Assembly (NCBI GenBank): GCA_003219225.1
Contig: QHPZ01000047.1
Span: 1-10,940 of the forward strand
DNA from: Verrucomicrobiota bacterium
GTDB taxonomy: Bacteria > Verrucomicrobiota > Verrucomicrobiia > Chthoniobacterales > UBA10450
Direction of reading: 5' to 3'
Length of the DNA stretch: 10,940 nucleotides
The notes beneath the pieces were generated by a model that searched no databases, was not told the DNA's origin, and saw only the letters and a list, made by a program, of their open reading frames with translations. Positions 5,645 to 10,940 of the stretch are shown piece after piece. The translations under genes and the position numbers were made by a program. Position 1 is the stretch's first letter; the number at the start of each line of letters is the position of its first letter.

Positions 5645-6680
5645 TCGAGATCTTCGATCAAATCCTCCGCGTTCTCGAGCCCGATCGACAGACGCAACAA
5701 ATTCTCCGGCGACGTGGTGCCCGGGCCTTCGATCGAGGCGCGATGCTCGATCAAACTTTCGACGCCGCCCAGACTGGTCGCGCGAATAAGGATTTTCGTT
5801 TTGGCTGTGACGCTGATCGCCGCGTCACGGCCGCCTTTCACCTGCGCCGAAAGCATGCCGCCGAACTGCGACATCTGCGTGCGCGCCATCTCGTAGCCGG
5901 GGTGCGAATCTAACCCCGGATAATGCACGCGCTCGACTTGTCGATGTCGCGAGAGAAACTCGGCGATCTTCATCGCGTTCTCGGAATGCGCGCGCATCCG
6001 CCACGGCAACGTGCGCATGCCGCGCAGAATTAACCAGCAATCGAAAGGCGACGGCACCGCGCCGCCGGTGTATTGAATGCTGCGGATCCGCTGGAAAAAT
6101 TCGTTGTCGCTCTTGCGAGATCGGCGCCGAGGTCGAATGGCCGCTGCAACACTGGCGCCCAGGTGTTGTCGCACACGAATACGGCGCCGGCTTCGCGAAC
6201 GATCTGCGCGACCGCGGCAAGATCGACAATCTTGAGCAGCGGATTCGATGGGGTCTCAGCCCAGGCGAGTTTTGTTTTCGGGCGCAGCGCTTTTTTCACG
6301 GCAACGAGGTTGCTCATATCGACGAAATCGGCCTGCAGTCCCCAACGCAGAAAAATTTCGTGGAGCAATCGCGACGTGCCGTAATACGCATCGACATGCG
6401 CGAGAATGTGGTCGCCGGGTGAAAGCGCCTGGAGGATCGCCATTGTCGCTCCGGTTCCCGAAGCAAATGCCGCCGCCCCCGCGCCGCCTTCGAGCGCGGC
6501 GACGCCCTGCTCGAGCGCCTGACGGTTCGGATTATTGTTGCGCGTGTACATGAACCCGCGCGAGTAACTCCCTTCGACATCGCGCTCGAATGTGGTCGAC
6601 AAATGAATCGGCGCCGATACCGCGCCGGTCGCCGGATCGATCGAGTGGCCGGCATGCACGGCCAATGTTTCAATTCTCAT
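5629..6680 (-). pseudogene. Cystathionine gamma-synthase/lyase-type PLP enzyme, broken by deletion and frameshift
   Basis: A Cys/Met metabolism PLP-dependent enzyme (trans-sulfuration family), normally about 380-400 residues. The first part (6680 to about 6118) is intact, with YTR at 45-47, PLP-stacking Tyr near 100 (DAYYGT), ETPSNP at 142-147 and the pyridine-binding Asp171 (CDNTWAP). It runs to FDLGAD at 182-187. The rest continues in another frame from about 6111 to the TGA at 5629: DNEFFQRIRS, TGGAVPSPFDCW and RATSLGGVESLIEHR. Between them the family always has about 20 more residues containing HSTTKY, the lysine that forms the Schiff base with PLP; these are missing. The deletion is therefore not a multiple of three and removes the catalytic centre. 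As it stands the gene cannot make an active enzyme. Whether it was a synthase or a lyase cannot be told. Confidence 0.88.
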
Positions 6681-6724
6681 GCCGATGCGACGTTACGGAT
6701 TCCGACATCATTGTCGATCTTAGT

Positions 6725-6788
6725 GATGGAGGGACACGCGCCGTCGTGTCCCTAATATTTGGGCGCCGACAGCGCGACGCCCTCCATC
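6725..6788. repeat. Palindromic intergenic element D
   Basis: The outer arms GATGGAGGG (6725-6733) and CCCTCCATC (6780-6788) pair perfectly over 9 bp. Inside are AGGGACACG/CGTGTCCCT (6730-6738/6745-6753, 6-base loop) and GGGCG/CGCCC (6761-6765/6778-6782). The left outer arm overlaps the first inner hairpin, so the two folds compete. A further small hairpin, ATCCA/TGGAT (6786-6799), follows. It lies in the 152-base spacer between two minus-strand genes, upstream of the pseudogene and downstream of the TPR gene, where it could act as a terminator for the latter. Confidence 0.72.
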
Positions 6789-6832
6789 CATATTTGGATT
6801 TGACGCCGCCGGTTTGCCGCCGGTTGCGTGGG

Positions 6833-7552
6833 CTAACGTCGCAACCGAACCGGCCGATGTTGTTTATACAACGCGAGCTCTTGCTGGATCGCCTTTGCTG
6901 CGGCGGGCGACGTTCCTTTGGTAGCTAGCGCCTGTTCGGCATAACGTACGGCCGAATCAAAATCACCACTTTCCGCGTAGGCGGCCGCAAGGGTGGCGAT
7001 CGACTGCTCGTCCTGCCAAAGCAGAGTTTTGCAGGCCTTGGTTGCGTCACTGATTGCCTGCTGGCCATTGCGAAACGCTGGATCTGGACAGGTGGCCTCG
7101 AGCCAGGCGCGCGTGCGCCAGGCCCGACCGAGTGCATCGCTGCGCGGGTGAATCGAAATGCAGTGATTGATTTCCTTTAAAGCCTCAGGGTATCGGCCGA
7201 GATATGCGTTTGCGCTGGCGCGCAGCAGCGCTGCCTCAATAAACGGTGGGTACTGGCGCAACGCGTCGCTCACGTCGCGAACCGCCAGCTCATATTTGCC
7301 CTCGTGCATCCACACTCGCGCGCGCGTGTAGAGCGCCGGCCACAGCGTCGGATCGCTGCGCAGCGCCGTTTCCACGTTCTGTTTTGCGCTGGCATAGTCG
7401 CCATTCTTTAAGTCTTCTTCGGCCTTATCCAAAAGTTTGATCGCGGCCCAATTACGGCTCTTGCTTGCTGTAATTTTGACGGGCAAATCGGCTCGCGTCG
7501 CGGCAGATGTAACGAATGCGACGATCAAGACGGCGAATACTCGTGTAGCCAT
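6833..7552 (-). CDS. Secreted TPR-repeat protein
   Basis: A 239-residue protein with an N-terminal signal-like segment, MATRVFAVLIVAFVTSAATRA, visible as one basic residue followed by a hydrophobic run and small residues; it is probably periplasmic. The rest is tetratricopeptide repeats: DYASAKQNVETALRSDP, KYELAVRDVSDALRQYP, RYPEALKEINHCISIHP, then a longer repeat around QQAISDATKAC and a final DFDSAVRYAEQALA. The TPR arrangement with a TCPDPAFRNG segment before the last two repeats recalls secreted TPR proteins common in Verrucomicrobiota and Planctomycetota. The partner is unknown; TPRs mediate protein-protein contacts. ATG 7552 is preferred for its weak AGAA purine stretch; ATG 7564 is an alternative four codons upstream. 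The frame stays open far upstream into the divergent neighbour, but that part is spurious. Stop TAG at 6833-6835. Confidence 0.8.
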   Translation of the reverse strand: MATRVFAVLIVAFVTSAATRADLPVKITASKSRNWAAIKLLDKAEEDLKNGDYASAKQNVETALRSDPTLWPALYTRARVWMHEGKYELAVRDVSDALRQYPPFIEAALLRASANAYLGRYPEALKEINHCISIHPRSDALGRAWRTRAWLEATCPDPAFRNGQQAISDATKACKTLLWQDEQSIATLAAAYAESGDFDSAVRYAEQALATKGTSPAAAKAIQQELALYKQHRPVRLRR

Positions 7553-7564
7553 TTGTTCTCGCAT

Positions 7565-7702
7565 TGTTGTACGAAAACCAGAGGCGATGCGAGCGGGAAG
7601 CGACCTGGCAATTCCTCGGATTTCAGTTTGACGCCGCGAGGTTCCCGCCGAAATAGCAACTGCATTTCCCAGCGGATGTTCTAAGTTCCGCCTCTCGGCG
7701 CG
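7565..7702. promoter_or_regulatory. Divergent promoter region, TPR gene and glutamate dehydrogenase
   Basis: This 138-base spacer must hold start signals for both divergent genes. A TTGACG (7628-7633) is a possible -35 box for the dehydrogenase, but the bases 17 further on (AAATAG, 7651-7656) match a -10 box poorly. Nested inverted arms GCGGGAA/TTCCCGC (7593-7599/7642-7648) and CCTCG/CGAGG (7614-7618/7637-7641) surround that TTGACG, so a regulator-binding or folded structure is possible. Nothing here is decisive. Confidence 0.3.
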
Positions 7703-8965
7703 ATGACAATTTACGACGACGAAATTTTTAAGATGGCGTGCGACCAGTTTCTGGTCATCGCCGATTACCTGAGCATCGACAAAAACGATCGCGAACGGCT
7801 GATATATCCCAAGCGCGCCATCGCCGTGACTTTGCCAGTGCACATGGACGATGGGAGCACGAAAACTTTTCAGGGTTACCGGGTGCAACATCATCTCACG
7901 CTCGGACCAACCAAAGGCGGGACGCGGTTCGCGCCGAATCTTTCGATGGGCGAAACCGCCGCGCTCGCCATGTGGATGAGCTGGAAATGCGCGCTGGCCA
8001 ATCTGCCCTACGGCGGCGCGAAAGGCGGCGTGGCCTGCGATCCGAGCAAGCTCTCGCGCAACGAGCTCGAAGCGGTCTCACACCGTTACATGCAGGAGAT
8101 GATCTCGTTCGTCGGGCCGCACACCGATGTGATGGGGCCGGACATGGGCACAAACGAACAGGTGATGGCGTGGTTCATGGATACCTACTCGGTTTATCAC
8201 GGTTACGCCGTCAACGAAATCGTCACCGGCAAACCGGTCGCGATCGGCGGGACTGAAGGGCGACGCGAATCGACCGGCCGCGGCGTTGTTTATCTGGTCG
8301 AGCGGGCGATGGACATCCTGAAAATGGATCCCGAAAAATGCACCGCCATCGTGCAGGGCTTTGGCAACGTCGGCTCAGTCGCCGCGCTTTCGCTCGCTTA
8401 CAAGAGCGGCGTCAAAGTCATTGGGATCAGCGACGCGTATGCGGCCATTTACAATCCCAAAGGAATCGATGTCCAAGCGGCCGAGCAACACGTTCTCAAG
8501 AAAGGCAACCTGCGCGCATTCTCCCAGGGCGAACATGTCGATCCGAATGAATTCCTCACGTTGCCTTGCGATATCCTTGTCCCGGCTGCGGTCGATCGCG
8601 TCATCACCAGCAAAAACGCCGGCCAATTGAAATGCCGGATTCTCGCCGAAGCCGCCAATGGCCCGACCACACCTGAGGCCGACCTGCTTTTAGAGAAACG
8701 CTGGGATGAACTCTTCGTCATTCCCGACATCTTGTGCAACGCAGGCGGCGTCATCGTGTCGTATTTCGAGTGGGTTCAGGGCTTGCAGGCTTTTCTCTGG
8801 AGCGAGACCGAAGTGACGGACAAACTTTTCCGTATTCTCGAGCATTCGTTTGCCCAGGTGATCCGGCGCGCGAAAAGCCACAAAATCGCGCATCGCACCG
8901 CCGCCATGGCCATCGGCGTGGAGCGCGTACTGCGGGCCAAGAAAATGCGCGGCTTGTTCCCATAA
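7703..8965 (+). CDS. gdhA: Glutamate dehydrogenase (Glu/Leu/Phe/Val dehydrogenase family)
   Basis: Interconverts glutamate and 2-oxoglutarate plus ammonia in the cytosol; 420 residues, normal for the compact hexameric class. The three active-site lysines Lys71 (GPTKGG), Lys95 (MSWKCA) and Lys107 (GGAKGG) and the catalytic Asp147 (MGPDMGTN) keep exactly the spacing of Lys89, Lys113, Lys125 and Asp165 in the Clostridium symbiosum enzyme. The nucleotide-binding motif QGFGNVGS is at about 218-225, and the next strand ends in an acidic residue (GISD), which favours NAD over NADP. Start ATG 7703 gives the standard N-terminus; no Shine-Dalgarno sequence is visible. It stops 6 bases before the aldose-epimerase gene and probably leads a three-gene transcript. 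Confidence 0.94.
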   Translation: MTIYDDEIFKMACDQFLVIADYLSIDKNDRERLIYPKRAIAVTLPVHMDDGSTKTFQGYRVQHHLTLGPTKGGTRFAPNLSMGETAALAMWMSWKCALANLPYGGAKGGVACDPSKLSRNELEAVSHRYMQEMISFVGPHTDVMGPDMGTNEQVMAWFMDTYSVYHGYAVNEIVTGKPVAIGGTEGRRESTGRGVVYLVERAMDILKMDPEKCTAIVQGFGNVGSVAALSLAYKSGVKVIGISDAYAAIYNPKGIDVQAAEQHVLKKGNLRAFSQGEHVDPNEFLTLPCDILVPAAVDRVITSKNAGQLKCRILAEAANGPTTPEADLLLEKRWDELFVIPDILCNAGGVIVSYFEWVQGLQAFLWSETEVTDKLFRILEHSFAQVIRRAKSHKIAHRTAAMAIGVERVLRAKKMRGLFP

Positions 8966-8971
8966 GCCGCG

Positions 8972-9916
8972 ATGAGGTTTTCCTATCGCGAGGAAACACG
9001 CGAAGATCGACAATTCGATATCCTGACCGATGAGGAAAACGGCTTGCGCATCGCAGTCTCGCGGCTCGGTGCGGAATTGATCAGTGTCGCCCGAATCAAT
9101 GAAGCCGGAAAATGGGTTGGCTTCTTGTATCGCGACGGCGAAATCTCACCGCCGGCGAAAGGATGGGCGAATCACGCGACCGTGATGGGCTACTATCTCC
9201 ATCGGCTCAAAGATGGCCGGACTTTGTACCGTGGTCGCGAGATCAACGGCGGCACGCACGGCTTTCTGCGCGCCAAGCCCTGGCATTTCATTGAAGCGCG
9301 CACCGATGAAGGCGCGTCGCTCCACTACCGCATCACTCCGGATGATTTCAGCGAAACCGAGTACCCGCTAAAGGTGAGCCTCGACCTGATTTACAAGATC
9401 GACACGAACAAGGTCGGCGTCACATTTGAGTTTCAAAACGCCGAGCCCGAGCTGAGCGCGCATGTGTCCTTTGGTTTACATGCCGGTTTCGCCGCGACTT
9501 CGTTCGACACGTTTCGTCTCCAAATGCCGCGTGGTTTTTATCGCCGCTATTTTTCGCCGGGGAATTATCTCTCTGGCGAAACGCGCGAGATAAATTTTGG
9601 CGGCGGCGAGATGCCGTTCGCGCGCGACGAACTGCCCGGCTCCATCATTCTGGAAATGGTGGATGTGCCGCGACGCGAATTTTCCTATGTCGATCCGCCG
9701 AGCGGCCGCTGGGTAGTTGTCGATCTGAGCGAAGTGCCGTATCTGACGTTGTGGTCTGATGGCGGACCGTTTCTATGTCTCGAGCCGTGTTGGGGGCTCA
9801 CCGATCATCACCAGCAACGACCTTTTGAACAGAAGGCAGGCATTCAGGCAATTCCGGCCGGCGGCTCCCTGCGCGCCGGATTTGCGATGGCGCCGCAACT
9901 GGCTTCCTCTGATTAG
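8972..9916 (+). CDS. Aldose 1-epimerase (galactose mutarotase)-like protein
   Basis: A 314-residue beta-sandwich protein of the mutarotase superfamily, which interconverts alpha and beta anomers of aldoses; the exact sugar is unknown. Likely catalytic residues are His96 in GGTHGFLR, His170 in SFGLHAGF, and Glu271 in FLCLEPCWGL, corresponding to the two histidines and the base Glu of the family. The N-terminal LRIAVSRLGAELISV and the C-terminal PAGGSLRAGF are typical sheet edges. Start ATG 8972 follows the glutamate dehydrogenase stop by 6 bases, implying co-transcription. It has no signal peptide, so it is cytosolic. It could also be a glucose-6-phosphate 1-epimerase-like relative acting on a phosphorylated sugar; the sequence does not settle this. 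Confidence 0.82.
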   Translation: MRFSYREETREDRQFDILTDEENGLRIAVSRLGAELISVARINEAGKWVGFLYRDGEISPPAKGWANHATVMGYYLHRLKDGRTLYRGREINGGTHGFLRAKPWHFIEARTDEGASLHYRITPDDFSETEYPLKVSLDLIYKIDTNKVGVTFEFQNAEPELSAHVSFGLHAGFAATSFDTFRLQMPRGFYRRYFSPGNYLSGETREINFGGGEMPFARDELPGSIILEMVDVPRREFSYVDPPSGRWVVVDLSEVPYLTLWSDGGPFLCLEPCWGLTDHHQQRPFEQKAGIQAIPAGGSLRAGFAMAPQLASSD

Positions 9917-9940
9917 CCGACGCGGCGCGGCCTAATCTCC

Positions 9941-10918
9941 ATGCGATTGGCGACAATCATTCCGGAAAACGGGACAACGCCGCTCGCCGCCGTCGCGGTG
10001 CACGCCGATCGTTTCGTCGGTTTGCACACCTTCTTGAATTTCTTCGGGGTGAAAGAAGTCCCGAAAAATCCGGACGCACCGCTCGAGCAGTTTCTTCCGC
10101 TGATGATGCCGCGTTTGTCGGAGTTCACGCGCAAACTAAGCGACTGGCCCGAGCATCAGATTGTGTTCCAGCAGCGCGGCGGCAAAAGCTGTCGGATGCA
10201 AAAACTTTTACCGCCGATTTTGCGGCCGTCGGCATTTCGTGATTTTTATGCGTTCGAACAACACGTCAAAGCCGCGCGGTCGCGGCGCGGCCTCGACATG
10301 ATCGGCGCCTGGTACGAACTCCCGGTTTTTTATTTTTCCAATCCGAGCTCGCTCGTCGCCGACAACGGCGTCGTCACGGCGCCGGCTGGTTCGCAGGAAC
10401 TTGATTACGAGCTGGAGCTTGGCGCAGTCATTGGCAAACACGGCTGCGATATTCCGATCGCCCGCGCATGGGAACACGTGGCCGGGTTCGTCATTCTCAA
10501 CGATTTCAGCGCGCGCGATCTGCAGCGCGCCGAGATGGAAGTGGGCCTTGGTCCGGCGAAAGGTAAAGATTTCGCGACCGCCGTCGGGCCGATGCTGGTG
10601 ACGCGCGATGAAGTCTCGGATCGCATCAGCGGCGAGAAGATTTCGCTCGAAATGCGCGCGCGGGTGAATGGCCGCGAGCTCTCACGCGGCAACAGCTCGG
10701 CGCTGCATCATTCGTTTCCGAAGATGATCGCGCACGCTTCGCGCGATGCCGACCTTTTTCCCGGCGACCTGATCGGCAGCGGCACGGTCGGCACCGGCTG
10801 CCTCCTCGAACTCGGCCCGGAAAATACCGGCGGCTGGTTGAAGCCGGGCGACGCCGTCGAGTTAGAGATCGAGAAACTTGGCGTCTTACGGACGCGTATC
10901 GTCGCGCGTGGCGGTTGA
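9941..10918 (+). CDS. Fumarylacetoacetate hydrolase (FAH) family protein
   Basis: A 325-residue member of the FAH superfamily, metal-dependent enzymes that cleave or decarboxylate beta-keto acid-type compounds in aromatic and sugar-acid catabolism. Residues match mouse FAH by motif: Asp101 and His108 in RDFYAFEQHV (metal ligand and general base, same 7-residue spacing), Glu157 and Glu159 in YELELG, Asp188 in NDFSARD, and Lys209 in KGKDF. The C-terminal GDLIGSGTVGTGC is also characteristic. The substrate cannot be predicted, since the family includes fumarylacetoacetases, 2-keto-3-deoxy sugar-acid enzymes and oxaloacetate decarboxylases. Start ATG 9941 is 24 bases after the aldose-epimerase stop; likely the third gene of that transcript. 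It ends in TGA, leaving 22 uninformative bases to the window edge. Confidence 0.9.
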   Translation: MRLATIIPENGTTPLAAVAVHADRFVGLHTFLNFFGVKEVPKNPDAPLEQFLPLMMPRLSEFTRKLSDWPEHQIVFQQRGGKSCRMQKLLPPILRPSAFRDFYAFEQHVKAARSRRGLDMIGAWYELPVFYFSNPSSLVADNGVVTAPAGSQELDYELELGAVIGKHGCDIPIARAWEHVAGFVILNDFSARDLQRAEMEVGLGPAKGKDFATAVGPMLVTRDEVSDRISGEKISLEMRARVNGRELSRGNSSALHHSFPKMIAHASRDADLFPGDLIGSGTVGTGCLLELGPENTGGWLKPGDAVELEIEKLGVLRTRIVARGG

Positions 10919-10940
10919 CTAAGCTCCCATTCACGGCGTT

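Noticed and set aside
6111..6174. Independent start for the second half of the PLP enzyme (codons upstream of SDNEFF)
   Set aside because: The sequence before SDNEFF in that frame is an Arg-rich shadow of the upstream half; a stand-alone C-terminal domain without the PLP lysine has no expected function.
6800..6825. GCCGCCGGTT tandem pair downstream of element D
   Set aside because: Only two short copies in a GC-rich spacer; not enough to call a repeat array.
7553..7894. N-terminal extension of the TPR protein into the glutamate dehydrogenase gene
   Set aside because: It would be antisense to the conserved dehydrogenase N-terminus, and a signal peptide starts at 7552.
1..10940. Defence system, CRISPR array, prophage or biosynthetic cluster
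   Set aside because: All sizeable genes are recognisable housekeeping or common accessory families; no repeat-spacer arrays, nucleases, integrases or toxin-antitoxin pairs were seen.

Overview
This is an ordinary chromosomal housekeeping stretch, GC-rich by eye, with tightly packed genes on both strands. The gene styles (a doublet retropepsin-like protease, a secreted TPR protein, Nif3, MurJ, the epimerase subfamily) and the palindromic intergenic repeats suggest a soil or freshwater Verrucomicrobiota bacterium, possibly near Chthoniobacterales. That placement is inference from gene style; no rRNA or marker gene here settles it.

Layout. 2-547: 3' part of a 6-phosphogluconolactonase gene, followed 4 bases later by an NAD-dependent sugar-nucleotide epimerase (552-1604). 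A small membrane-protein gene runs the other way (1664-1909). It appears to have lost its natural start through one extra A. Next is a Nif3-family gene (2173-2898) overlapping a secreted two-domain aspartic protease gene (2865-3818), then the lipid II flippase gene murJ (3947-5644). On the minus strand lie a cystathionine gamma-synthase-type pseudogene (5629-6680) and a secreted TPR protein (6833-7552). The right end is a plus-strand run: glutamate dehydrogenase (7703-8965), an aldose 1-epimerase-like protein (8972-9916) and a fumarylacetoacetase-family enzyme (9941-10918).

The most interesting content is damage and small repeats, not a recognisable new system. (1) The cystathionine gamma-synthase-type gene has lost about 20 codons, including the PLP-binding lysine loop, and is frameshifted there. 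(2) The Nif3-family protein lacks about 9 residues that carry a conserved metal-binding Asp. (3) The small membrane protein has a protein-like upstream extension, out of frame with its ATG by one base. (4) MurJ carries an in-frame 45-bp insertion/duplication in its N-terminal tail, bounded by 12-bp direct repeats around a GC-rich hairpin. (5) Four intergenic spacers each hold one compact element: terminal inverted repeats enclosing inner hairpins, with different sequences but the same plan. (6) The epimerase has Phe where the family's catalytic Tyr normally sits.

Functionally the genes cover central carbon metabolism (6-phosphogluconolactonase, aldose epimerase, FAH-family enzyme), amino-acid metabolism (glutamate dehydrogenase, broken transsulfuration-type gene) and envelope biogenesis (epimerase, MurJ). 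No tRNA, rRNA, CRISPR array, transposase or phage gene was seen.
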